From: Eubacteriaceae bacterium
Lineage (GTDB): Bacteria; Bacillota; Clostridia; Eubacteriales; Anaerofustaceae
NCBI GenBank assembly: GCA_009782515.1
Contig: WRIY01000008.1
Span: 1-64,000 of the forward strand
Reading direction: 5' to 3'
Length of the DNA: 64,000 nucleotides
The position numbers and the translations under genes are program-made. The notes under the pieces are model-generated. The model saw only the letters and a list, made by a program, of their open reading frames with translations. It was not told where the DNA came from and searched no databases. Below, one piece after another: positions 1-8,068 of the stretch; positions within the stretch are counted from its first letter, which is position 1, and the number at the start of each line of letters is the position of its first letter.

Positions 1-47
1 CAGCAGGCAGGGGCCAGGAGGGTTTTGTGCGCCTTCCAGCAGAAATA

Positions 48-78
48 CGAATAAAAGCATTTGGGCGCTTCGCCCAAA
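48..78 (-). terminator. Candidate terminator for the toxin mRNA
   Basis: An 8-bp stem (TTTGGGCG / CGCCCAAA, loop of 3) is followed on the minus strand by TGCTTTTAT. It lies downstream of the small toxin gene and would end its mRNA after the region covered by the antisense RNA. This use is inferred. Confidence 0.45.
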
Positions 79-140
79 AAAGGGGCGTGGAGCCCGTGAG
101 CGAATGTTTGCTCTTCAGCACTGTGGCAAAAATCGAATAT

Positions 141-169
141 TTGACAGCATGCACACCATATTATATAAT
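141..169 (+). promoter_or_regulatory. Consensus sigma-A promoter for antisense RNA
   Basis: TTGACA at 141-146 and TATAAT at 164-169 are separated by exactly 17 bp, a full match to the housekeeping promoter. No convincing protein gene lies downstream on the plus strand before the terminator ending near 265. The promoter therefore most likely drives a short RNA running against the 3' end of the toxin transcript. Confidence 0.75.
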
Positions 170-175
170 GGATGC

Positions 176-265
176 AAAAGAGGTACACCCAAGTCATGGC
201 TACCTCAAAAGGCATTGTAGATAACCGTGAGCCTTCTGGCCAAGGCACGGTTATTTGTCATTTTT
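176..265 (+). ncRNA. Putative antisense RNA antitoxin (RatA-like arrangement)
   Basis: Transcription from the consensus promoter would begin near 176. It would stop at the hairpin 221-229/246-254 (ATAACCGTG/CACGGTTAT) followed by TTGTCATTTTT, giving an RNA of about 90 nt. It is complementary to the last codons and the 3' untranslated region of the minus-strand toxin mRNA. This matches the convergent, 3'-overlapping layout known for txpA/RatA in Bacillus. Transcript ends are predicted from sequence only. Confidence 0.6.
221..265 (+). terminator. Terminator of the antisense RNA
   Basis: The 9-bp stem ATAACCGTG / CACGGTTAT has an inner CCTT/AAGG pairing and is followed on the plus strand by TTGTCATTTTT. 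The 3' arm overlaps the stop codon of the toxin gene on the other strand, so it would also fold in the toxin mRNA. Confidence 0.7.
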
Positions 266-334
266 GGACCTAACAATCTGGATAACTAGCGCCGCAAATG
301 CAATCATCAGCGAGATCGCCTGGTATGTATCCAT
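251..334 (-). CDS. Small holin-like type I toxin (TxpA/BsrG-type, Hol_Tox family)
   Basis: This 27-residue peptide begins MDTYQAISLMIAFAALV and ends in the charged tail RSKNDK. That is the recognisable pattern of the putative holin-like toxin family: a short polar start, YQ(A/L)(I/L)SLMIAF, one transmembrane segment and a basic tail. Family members act at the membrane and are repressed by antisense RNA. The start is fixed by a strong GGAGGTGAG site 5 nt upstream. GCCTC and GAGGC flank this site and can pair, which could hide it in a hairpin, as is usual in type I toxin mRNAs. The gene has its own promoter (398-425) and faces an antisense RNA. The family assignment is by pattern recognition. 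Confidence 0.82.
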   Translation of the reverse strand: MDTYQAISLMIAFAALVIQIVRSKNDK

Positions 335-397
335 ATGCCTCACCTCCATTTCAGAGGCGGTATTAACCATGCCATAGGGGGGTGTACCTGTACTGAA

Positions 398-425
398 ATT
401 ATACCAGAATTTTTCTAATTGCTAA
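398..425 (-). promoter_or_regulatory. Promoter of the toxin gene
   Basis: On the minus strand, TTAGCA (420-425) and TATAAT (398-403) are 16 bp apart, with a TGG just before the -10 box (extended -10). The leader to the toxin start is about 55 nt. Confidence 0.65.
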
Positions 426-533
426 AGAAATTTAGAACATATTTTCGAAAAAGTCAACAGGGCAGTATTATGCATGCGATCATACACTGGCTTGCTTCTG
501 ATATTGTGGCTGTGCACAAGGAGAGTTGAAATA

Positions 534-1361
534 ATGAAAATAGTATTAGGCGTTGATGTCGGCGGCTCAACAACAAAAATCGTAGGCTTTTCATCAGGAA
601 CTGATCTTATTGGAACATTGCAGGTAAGGGCTGCTGATCAGATTACATCCATGTATGGCGCAATAGGGCATTTTTTGCGGCAATACAGCTACTCCCTAAA
701 TGATGTCTCAAAGATTATTCTAACCGGTGTTGGCGCGTCGTTTATAGACGAGGATGTTTACAGCATACCTACGCATAAGATCGAGGAATTTCAGGCTATC
801 GGGTTCGGGGGCCTGTATACTTCCGGCAAAAAAAGCGCTTTCGTTGCGAGTATGGGCACAGGCACAGCATTTGTGCGGGCTGCCCAGGACGAGATAGTGC
901 ACATAGGGGGATCCGGCGTTGGCGGCGGCACACTGCTTGGCCTGTCCTCAATACTTCTTAACACCAGTGATACTGACGCCATTATTGCACTGGCTGCCCA
1001 CGGGCATTTGGAAAACGTTGATCTGGCCGTTGGAGATATTTTGGGGCATGATATCCCTTCGCTTCCGGCCAACTTGACAGCATCAAACTTCGGCAAGGTA
1101 AAGAGCACAGCTACTGAATCTGACTTCGCTGTAGGAATAATAAATATGATCTTTCAGACTATCGGCATGATGGCTGTATTTGCTGCAAGAAATGACAGTA
1201 TAAAGGAAGTAATACTCACAGGAAGCCTTGCCACGCTCCCACAGGCTGAAGAAGTCTTTAGCGGCATTGGGGGGATGCACGCCCTGAACTTTACAATCCC
1301 CGATAACGCCGTATTTGCAACAGCTATTGGAGCTGCTGTTTCAGTTATGCAAAACCTTTAG
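534..1361 (+). CDS. coaW: Type II pantothenate kinase
   Basis: The enzyme phosphorylates pantothenate in the first step of coenzyme A synthesis. The 275-residue product has the ASKHA ATPase layout: the N-terminal phosphate loop GVDVGGSTTK at residues 5-14, the middle SMGTGTAF loop near 105, GSGVGGGTLLGL near 125 and ILTGSLAT near 230. Length and motifs fit the staphylococcal-type CoaW, and it is related to eukaryotic PanK. An upstream in-frame ATG at 474 exists, but AAGGAGAG a few bases before 534 makes 534 the better start. It stands alone and ends in a shared bidirectional terminator. Confidence 0.88.
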   Translation: MKIVLGVDVGGSTTKIVGFSSGTDLIGTLQVRAADQITSMYGAIGHFLRQYSYSLNDVSKIILTGVGASFIDEDVYSIPTHKIEEFQAIGFGGLYTSGKKSAFVASMGTGTAFVRAAQDEIVHIGGSGVGGGTLLGLSSILLNTSDTDAIIALAAHGHLENVDLAVGDILGHDIPSLPANLTASNFGKVKSTATESDFAVGIINMIFQTIGMMAVFAARNDSIKEVILTGSLATLPQAEEVFSGIGGMHALNFTIPDNAVFATAIGAAVSVMQNL

Positions 1362-1416
1362 GCTGATGTAGCCCCGCATAAACTTTTGTGCGCTTTGGAA
1401 ATGTTGGTTCAAAGGC

Positions 1417-1458
1417 AAAATACAGGGAGGCTTGCTTAAAGCGCAAGCTCCCTGTTTT
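1417..1458. terminator. Bidirectional terminator
   Basis: A long imperfect stem (TACAGGGAGGCTTGC with GCAAGCTCCCTGT) has A-rich and T-rich flanks. It lies between convergent genes, so it can end coaW on plus and the beta-helix gene on minus. Confidence 0.8.
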
Positions 1459-1471
1459 GGCATCGCCGGAA

Positions 1472-3622
1472 TCATTTGCCCAGAAAACCTTTAAACGCTT
1501 CTGACATTTTGCTCCCCAGAAACATCTGGTTAAACGCTATTTGCTTTAAGACTTCCTTCACGCTTTCGTTAACTTCCAAAATCTGTTCAACTGAAAGCTG
1601 CAAGTTAGGGCTGCTGTCCAGCGTGCCAATCGAATACTGAAGTTTTTCGCCTTCGGCATTTATGATATGGCTTAGCCCGATTTCCTCCATTGCGACTGAT
1701 GTGAGGATTTGAATAAGGGAATTGTCAACAGCGCTTGAACTAAAACCCCATAAAGCGTATACAGTGATGTCTTCGTTTGTAATGTCTACGCTTTTGATTA
1801 CCTGGGGCCAAGCCATTCCCCTATCGAGTATTTCTGCATGGGGAGAAGCAGTCCAGCCAAGAAATACTACCTTTTTGCCGCCTGCATTTTCATGCACCGG
1901 CACAGGCGATGTAGCCAGTTCATGGCCATATTGCGCACTTAAGCCTGTTTCTGCTTCAGGGCCGCTGCCGGCTATTCCGCCATTAACATTATAAACAATA
2001 GTGTACGTGTTCTCTGGCTCGGGTGGTTCGGGTGGCTCGGGGGCATCGCGCGTAAGGTACTTGAACTCAGCATCGTTTATGCCATTTACAGGCAGGGTGC
2101 TGCTGCTCATATAAAAATCGCCGGGGTAGGCTACCAGGCCTTCGTCATTAAAGATCACGCCTCCCTGGCCCCAATAACGGCCAATTCCCTGCAAACTGCT
2201 TGTATCAGTATCAGGTTCCAGAATAAGAGGATGCGATATGATAATGGCATCGCTGTTTTTGCCCCAGAATGTGCCGCCGTGAATTTTATTTAAGCCTATT
2301 GAGCTGTTTATTGCGGATGTATTCCCGATATATTCCCCTCCGTCTATCTCCCCTATATGCCCGATTTCGTGCATGTCAGGATTTTTTTCTGAAGCAAGGC
2401 TTGTAATGGCATTTGAGCCTTCGCTAACTGCGCTTACTCCGGCGATCCTGTCGATAACGCCATAATTATAAATAGCAGCTGAGCTGACTGCAGATATTGA
2501 TGTGCCGGCTATCGTATGTATGATGCCGCCATTATCGATGCCTATGGTTGAGCTGTTTATTTCAGCGGTGCCTATTTCGCCAATTGTTCCATATGCGTAA
2601 GATGCAGAATAATTAAAGAGCATTCCATTTAAAACAGCATTGCCTCCAATCAGGCCAATGTAACCATAATTAAAAATCGCATAAGCGCTTGCTGTGAATG
2701 TGCCGCCGGTAATTGTATTGACAACGGCGCCTATGTCTACTTGCAATGCTCTTTCACCAATGAAATTCCCGCCAGTGATGGAATCTATTTTGGCCCCGCT
2801 GTCATTGACTAAAACGGCAATATAATCTACTGAAATGAATGTGCCGCCTGATATGAGCCCAATTGTAGTTTCTCCGGCAAATCTGTCGTTCCATACAACG
2901 ATTGTCCCTCCCTGAGGATTGGTAGTGGAAAATGTGCCGCCGCTTATTTCTCCAATCGATGATCCTCGAATGACAGTTACGGCTGGGCTATATCCGATCC
3001 TGGCATCAAAATCGCCTCCGGATATTTTGCCAATGTGGCTGCGGGATTCCAGATGGACAAGCGAGCGCAATTCATTAGATGTCTTTTTAAAGGTTCCTGC
3101 TGATATTTCGCCGATTTCACTGCTATTTTCCAAGTATATGGCAGTATTGCTTGCATTGAATACCCCGCCGCGAATAGCATCTACGTAAGCGCCGCCTTTT
3201 ATGCTGATGCCGTCAAAGCCTTCAAAAATGCCGCCATTTATCGTAGCTGTGGCATTTTGCCCATTTAGCTCAATTTCAGAGCTGGATGATCCGCTTGTTG
3301 TTATTTTAATGCCATCATTTACAGTTAAGCTGCCATCTGTAACTGTCACAGTTGTATATATGCTTGCGATCTCGAGGGGATTTGATTGCCCTGATGAGGG
3401 CGAATCGCCTAAAACCAGGTTTGCGCCGTTAGTTACCCTAAATCTTCCAGTTAAAGTTATTTTATGATCCCCTTCGCCGTCGCCCACAATCGATACAGTT
3501 TTTCCATCATCAATATCATAGTAAGTGCTTGATAGGCTAAATGAATCTTTTATTACGATGTCAACTGGGGATTGTGCGCTTAATGCCTGAGCAAAATCCC
3601 CGCCATCGTATACTTCATACAT
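1472..3622 (-). CDS. Beta-helix repeat protein with InlB B-type (Flg_new) domain, no signal peptide
   Basis: This 716-residue protein is dominated from about residue 120 to 470 by repeats with the core IG(E/L)ISGGTF. They occur roughly every 20-30 residues, as expected of a right-handed parallel beta helix. Around residues 540-630 there is a Flg_new/InlB B-repeat-like domain (YTIVYNVNGG ... FLGWTASP ... VYALWG), which in known proteins is extracellular. The last 90 residues are helical and unrelated. A GGGGG site precedes the ATG at 3622. No signal peptide, anchor or transmembrane segment is visible, and none appears in other frames just upstream. The protein is either exported another way or has lost its N-terminus. 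The exact function is unknown. Confidence 0.75.
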   Translation of the reverse strand: MYEVYDGGDFAQALSAQSPVDIVIKDSFSLSSTYYDIDDGKTVSIVGDGEGDHKITLTGRFRVTNGANLVLGDSPSSGQSNPLEIASIYTTVTVTDGSLTVNDGIKITTSGSSSSEIELNGQNATATINGGIFEGFDGISIKGGAYVDAIRGGVFNASNTAIYLENSSEIGEISAGTFKKTSNELRSLVHLESRSHIGKISGGDFDARIGYSPAVTVIRGSSIGEISGGTFSTTNPQGGTIVVWNDRFAGETTIGLISGGTFISVDYIAVLVNDSGAKIDSITGGNFIGERALQVDIGAVVNTITGGTFTASAYAIFNYGYIGLIGGNAVLNGMLFNYSASYAYGTIGEIGTAEINSSTIGIDNGGIIHTIAGTSISAVSSAAIYNYGVIDRIAGVSAVSEGSNAITSLASEKNPDMHEIGHIGEIDGGEYIGNTSAINSSIGLNKIHGGTFWGKNSDAIIISHPLILEPDTDTSSLQGIGRYWGQGGVIFNDEGLVAYPGDFYMSSSTLPVNGINDAEFKYLTRDAPEPPEPPEPENTYTIVYNVNGGIAGSGPEAETGLSAQYGHELATSPVPVHENAGGKKVVFLGWTASPHAEILDRGMAWPQVIKSVDITNEDITVYALWGFSSSAVDNSLIQILTSVAMEEIGLSHIINAEGEKLQYSIGTLDSSPNLQLSVEQILEVNESVKEVLKQIAFNQMFLGSKMSEAFKGFLGK

Positions 3623-4125
3623 GTTATACCCCCTTTATTTTTCATAAGCATAATGGCTTGCTTGAGCAATTTGCTGTTTGGCTAAGCAGCTTATGCCTAT
3701 GTGCTATTTCAATGTTCTGTGCTTTGCCCGGCAATGCAAAATTGCCGGTATTATGTATTTTTGATCTGGCTTGCAGCAGCCTTGGTTCTTGCTTTTAACC
3801 CTTTTAGAGGCCGTAGTGCCCAGCATGCACTATATAATATTAAGCTACGCTAAAATGGGCTAACAAATAACACCGCTTCGACGGTAAAGCGTGCTTTACA
3901 GCCATTTAGCGATGATTTGATTGTTTATTTAAATTTTATGGCTATGGAAAACATTAATAGGGGTTATGGCAGATATGGTTACATATATTCAAGGAAAACT
4001 GAAAAGCATGAAAAGAAAGCAGCGCAATCTCATAGACAGTTACGCGGTTACGGGCAGCCTGGCCATTTGTCGAAGATTTGGCCATAGCCTGCTCATAAAA
4101 GCAGTTAGGCAGCGCTAATGGCGCA
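3623..4125. other. Intergenic region without a recognised gene
   Basis: About 500 bp, AT-rich. It holds small inverted repeats (GTAAAGC gt GCTTTAC near 3880-3900; CCGGCAAT..ATTGCCGG near 3727-3750). Short open frames here lack ribosome sites and recognisable sequence. Confidence 0.5.
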
Positions 4126-5283
4126 TCAAGCGCTTTTGTGAGGATCATTAGCCGTTTTTTTGTTACCCTTGGCCTCCTCCGCCAGACTCAAGAACTGGAC
4201 TGCCCAGAATGTCAAATCGCATTCAAGAGCATATTTTCGCTTATAATCAGCTTCAAGCCGGACATCAACATATGGCGTTGGATATTTAATGTTTTTTGGC
4301 GAATAGCGCTTATTGTGGTTTGAATCTAAATCCATGCGCAGTATGCCGTCCGAATCAATCGCATCTTGTACGTTGGCGGCGCTTTCACGAATGATGCCTA
4401 CCCTCTCTCCAACGCCGAGCATCGCTATTTCGGTCAGTATGCGGCGGTAAAGTATTATATCAACAACATCATATCTAAAAGGCCTCAAAGGCCTGTTAAG
4501 CGCAAAGCAGGGCACATAATACTTATTGCCTACCTTAATGTGCATATTGCTATCGGGCTTCATTATTGTATTGATGTGGTTGAGTGAATCCGCGAGCATT
4601 TGAATATTCTCGGCAGTGCGCCATGAAGTGGTATATGCAAGCTCTGCAAGGGTATAAGAACAGGGAAAATATTCATCAGCTTCGATGTAGGGGTAGTGGT
4701 ATTTTCCTTGTGTTTTTCTTTCTTTCGTGATCTCGCCAAGGGATGAAATCTCAAGAACACGCTCAAAGCCCTTAAGCGATATATCTTGAAAATAGCGCAC
4801 TTCCTCATCATCGCCGCTGCCCAGCAAGGATTGCATAGCAAGTATCAACCCCAACAAGCAGTTTCCGTTGTTGAGCCCGATAGATCGATTCTCAAATCGC
4901 TCTATCTCAGGTGGGATATATGAGAATTCTTCGCGCAAGGCTTCCTCGCCACGCATGGCTTTCACAAAACCGGCGACATATGGATGCGTTTTCGGAATCG
5001 AATAATAAGATAGCAAACGAGCAGCTGCTTCGCCGTCTTCCAACGGTGTGCGGTGCAGAACCTCACCGCGCCAGTTATCCCAACTGTGCATGCCTCTTCC
5101 GATATAGCCGTTCGGCTTAACATATGTCGAAAGCAATTTGAAAAGCGGAGTTTGATATACTTGCTCAAGCAAGTTTTCTTCCTGTGTTTGTTTCAAGTCT
5201 CTTAGAATTTCTTTATGTAACCGGTACTGTATTACCGCTCCAGCGTTTTCAAGCAAAAAATCGATGGATTTTGACAGGTTCAT
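4126..5283 (-). CDS. Hypothetical protein, all-helical, 385 aa
   Basis: I do not recognise this protein with certainty. It begins MNLSKSIDFLLENAGAVIQY and is rich in predicted helices and aromatic residues (Trp/Tyr/His). Spaced segments such as LLSYYSIPKTHPYV and YTLAELAYTTSWRT resemble the paired helices of alpha/alpha-toroid folds (prenyltransferase or terpene-cyclase type), but no catalytic DDXXD or DXDD box is seen. No signal peptide or membrane segment is present. A good AAAGGAGAG site lies before the ATG at 5283. It is followed on the same strand by a broken nuclease-like gene, with no clear operon link. The toroid idea is a weak inference. Confidence 0.6.
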   Translation of the reverse strand: MNLSKSIDFLLENAGAVIQYRLHKEILRDLKQTQEENLLEQVYQTPLFKLLSTYVKPNGYIGRGMHSWDNWRGEVLHRTPLEDGEAAARLLSYYSIPKTHPYVAGFVKAMRGEEALREEFSYIPPEIERFENRSIGLNNGNCLLGLILAMQSLLGSGDDEEVRYFQDISLKGFERVLEISSLGEITKERKTQGKYHYPYIEADEYFPCSYTLAELAYTTSWRTAENIQMLADSLNHINTIMKPDSNMHIKVGNKYYVPCFALNRPLRPFRYDVVDIILYRRILTEIAMLGVGERVGIIRESAANVQDAIDSDGILRMDLDSNHNKRYSPKNIKYPTPYVDVRLEADYKRKYALECDLTFWAVQFLSLAEEAKGNKKTANDPHKSA

Positions 5284-5378
5284 AATTGCTCTCCTTTAGG
5301 TGGGCCTGCCTTTGAGCAAAGCTGTGGACCCTCTTTATGGCATGGCAGCTGGCAAGTGGCTTGCTAATCAGCTCCAGC

Positions 5379-6106
5379 CTATTTCAGATACTTTATCACT
5401 ATCTTGCACTTTCTGCTTGCATAAGCTATACCAACTGCAACAAGTGTGCTGTAGCCCTCAATGCCCTTTGCATACCGCGCCTCAATAATCTGATCCATTG
5501 CTTCCTGGGCCTTTGCAGCAAGGCTTTCATCATCGCCTTTGGCTGAAAACTTCTCTTCAATAATGACAGCCGCATTGAGGCCTTTGTTTGTGCATAGAGT
5601 GTCTGGATACCCATCTCCAGATTCGGCCTCGCTTGCAGTTTCCCAATTGCTGCATGCAAGAAGGGCCGTTGTTATAAGGTGATAGTATCTTTCCTGCCTT
5701 ACAGCAAAATCGCCATGAACAACGATGCCGTCCCTAACGCTTAAAACATTCTCCAAAAGATCGTTTATTATGGCTTCTGCCTCTTGCGCATTGCTTTCCA
5801 AAAATGCCTTATTACGGGCGTCAGCTTTGCTCTCATTAATTGGCATAGCTGACTTTGCCCATGAAAGCGCGTCTTTTCGGAGAGCGCTTCTAATTTGTTT
5901 AGGGCCTTTGGCTTTAGCATATTCCAGATGCCATTTAGAATGATAAGCCAAATGAAAGCTGCAATACATGCTGCAAGATAGGCGTAAAACGCTTGCGCTG
6001 TTGCCATAATAGCCATGAATGAAAGCATGAATCCAATACAAACTGCTATAGCCAGCAATAATATGCTGAAAATTAATTTCCAGAAAATTTCCTTAGCTTT
6101 TTCCAA
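5379..6106 (-). pseudogene. Frameshifted membrane-anchored PD-(D/E)XK (PDDEXK_9-like) protein
   Basis: Two overlapping frames together make one protein. The first starts at a TTG at 6106 behind GGAGG and encodes a lysine-rich start and two transmembrane helices (residues about 8-60). The second continues in another frame to 5379. It ends with the pattern ESGDGYPD ... AAVIIEEKFS ... ALDQI-like helix ... GYSTLVAVGIAYASRKCKI, which matches the PDDEXK_9 nuclease-fold domain normally found at the C-terminus of AAA-ATPase-like proteins. The ATPase part is absent. Crossing from the first frame to the second needs a -1 shift near 5870-5900. It could be a mutation or a sequencing error; I see no strong slippery heptamer. 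Nuclease activity is not assured. Confidence 0.5.
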
Positions 6107-6341
6107 AATGCCTCCACAGCGCAAAATTATGTTCCTAGATTATAGCATGCCTGAAGCCTCAGCAACTGCTTATTAAAACTAAAGCTGAACGGGAAATTTA
6201 CATAGCTCGCATCGTTATACTATACTAATATGGGATTGAATGGTTTTAAAAGCGAAATGATCCATAAAAGCTTGCAGCGCTTTGCAAACCATGCGAACAG
6301 CAGCGAAGAGCCGGGCCTTGTGCCGGCATGAAAGGAAACTG

Positions 6342-7349
6342 ATGGAGAATATAATCAGCACTGCGCCTTTGCGGGCGCTTATAAGCATGCAAGCCGGGCA
6401 AAACTATTGGCTAAATGCATGTATGCAATACCTGATGGAATGCCTTGGCGAAAGCAAAAATTACAGCTATTGGCTCTTTTCCGGCGTTACCGGCGACAGC
6501 TTTATACAGCTTTACAACAAAAATCCCCATGAAATGCCCATATGCTTTTCGCATCAGTATACGGCCGCTGCTTTAAAAAAAGCTTTTCATGCATGTGGCT
6601 ATGGATATGATCATATCAGCAATATCGATTGCGAAGGCAAGAGAAGCAAGCACAGCGCAAGAATACGTGGCTATATAGACAATGGAGTTCCTGTAATCGC
6701 CAGAGTTAATGGCCCGTTTAATGCATTTGGCGTTATTTGCGCGTATAAAGGCGATCGCTTTTACTGCTTGCTGGGCGAGAGCCCGCAGCTTGCCGAATGC
6801 TGTTTCAGCGAGCTTGTTTTTGTTGGCGAAAAGATGCAAAAACCCCCTGTTTCCGAGATATACCGCAAAGCAGTTTTGGCATTTCCTTCCCTTATAGCAA
6901 TGGAGGGAACAAACAAGAGCTCTTTTGGCAAGCAGGCATTTGTTGATTGGGCACAGAGCTTTCAAAGCGGCCTGTTTGGCAATTACGCTGATGGCGATCC
7001 GATATGGCATACCCACCCCTATGAAGGCTTCACATGCTGGAATATGCACGGGGCGTATTTATGCATGCTTGGTACAAATGCTTGCTGTGAAAGCTTTCTT
7101 GCCCAAACCCTTGAGCTTAACCCTGATATGGCGTTTATCGGCGATCTGATTCCAATTGTGAGAAAACAAACAAAAGAAGGCTTTGATGCCCTGGCCAAGA
7201 TGGAGGGCGGATTTGGCATTTTACCGTCTACTGTTAGAGACAAAGCGAAAATGGAGCCTATAAGCAATAAAATAGCTGAGCTTTCACTGTTGTGCGATGA
7301 TATTCTCAGCGTTTTTAGCAAGGCAGGCTACGAGGGCGGTGCCAATTAG
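6342..7349 (+). CDS. Hypothetical protein, possibly BtrH N-terminal/papain-like fold
   Basis: The product is 335 residues long. Near residues 18-55 the pattern NACMQYLMECLG...YSYWLFSGVTGDSF resembles the N-terminal domain of BtrH-type proteins, a cysteine-peptidase-like acyltransferase fold, with Cys as the candidate nucleophile. Many Cys, Trp and aromatic residues occur throughout (YEGFTCWNMHGAYLC). The start at 6342 is chosen because AAAGGA precedes it; the frame is open further upstream to 6282. No signal peptide or membrane segment is present. It stands alone between unrelated genes. The family link is tentative. Confidence 0.5.
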   Translation: MENIISTAPLRALISMQAGQNYWLNACMQYLMECLGESKNYSYWLFSGVTGDSFIQLYNKNPHEMPICFSHQYTAAALKKAFHACGYGYDHISNIDCEGKRSKHSARIRGYIDNGVPVIARVNGPFNAFGVICAYKGDRFYCLLGESPQLAECCFSELVFVGEKMQKPPVSEIYRKAVLAFPSLIAMEGTNKSSFGKQAFVDWAQSFQSGLFGNYADGDPIWHTHPYEGFTCWNMHGAYLCMLGTNACCESFLAQTLELNPDMAFIGDLIPIVRKQTKEGFDALAKMEGGFGILPSTVRDKAKMEPISNKIAELSLLCDDILSVFSKAGYEGGAN

Positions 7350-7375
7350 CAGGCTGCATTCGCTCTTTTGGCGCT

Positions 7376-8065
7376 CTATATCTTTAGGCGGTAGCCTGCG
7401 CCCCATACAGTTTGAATAAACTGCGGGTTCTGGGGATCGCTTTCGATTTTCTCCCTAAGCCTGTTTATGTGCACCGCAACAGTCTTCAGATCGCCAAAGG
7501 CGTCTTGGCCCCATATTGCTTCATATATTTGCTCCTTGCTGAATACAGTGTCAGGGTTTGAAGCAAGCATGACAAGCAGTTCGTACTCCTTGTTTTTAAG
7601 ATCAACTTCCCTGCCTGAAACCAAAACCCTTCTGGATAGCTGGTTTATCTGCAGTGCCCCCAGCTGTATTGGCTGGGCAGGCCGCTCAGACAGCGGCTTT
7701 AGGCGATCGTATTGGGCCAGGTTTGCGTTCACCCTCGCAACAAGCTCAGAAGGGGAGAATGGCTTTGTTATATAGTCATCTGCCCCGAGCCCCAGGCCCC
7801 GAATCTTGTCGTGCTCTTCGCCTCTGGCGCTTACCATAAGAATAGGGGAATCAGTTTTGTCCCTGATATGCTTGCAAACCTCGAAGCCGTCAAGGCCGGG
7901 CAGCATAAGATCCAGCAGTATCAGGTCATAGCAATATTGCGACGCTTTATTTATCCCGTCAATGCCATCGCCTGTGATGTCGGCTTCATAACCGGCAATC
8001 ATCAGAAAATCCCGTTCTATTTCAGCAATAGCAAGATCATCTTCAATAATCAGTATTTTTCTCAT
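7376..8065 (-). CDS. OmpR/PhoB-family response regulator
   Basis: The 229-residue protein has a receiver domain (residues 1-115) with acidic pocket Asp9/Asp10, phosphoacceptor Asp52 in LILLDLMLPG and the conserved Lys in ITKPFSPSEL. A winged-helix DNA-binding domain (about 130-229) ends with the family motif VHINRLREKIE..TVWGAGYRL. It sits 3 nt behind a histidine kinase gene on the same strand and is its likely partner. Target genes are unknown. The divergently placed oligopeptide transporter operon is a plausible but unproven target. Confidence 0.92.
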   Translation of the reverse strand: MRKILIIEDDLAIAEIERDFLMIAGYEADITGDGIDGINKASQYCYDLILLDLMLPGLDGFEVCKHIRDKTDSPILMVSARGEEHDKIRGLGLGADDYITKPFSPSELVARVNANLAQYDRLKPLSERPAQPIQLGALQINQLSRRVLVSGREVDLKNKEYELLVMLASNPDTVFSKEQIYEAIWGQDAFGDLKTVAVHINRLREKIESDPQNPQFIQTVWGAGYRLKI

Positions 8066-8068
8066 TAT

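Noticed and set aside
27-224. Open frame on the plus strand near the window start
   Set aside because: It overlaps the antisense RNA promoter and terminator, has unlikely composition and no recognisable protein pattern.
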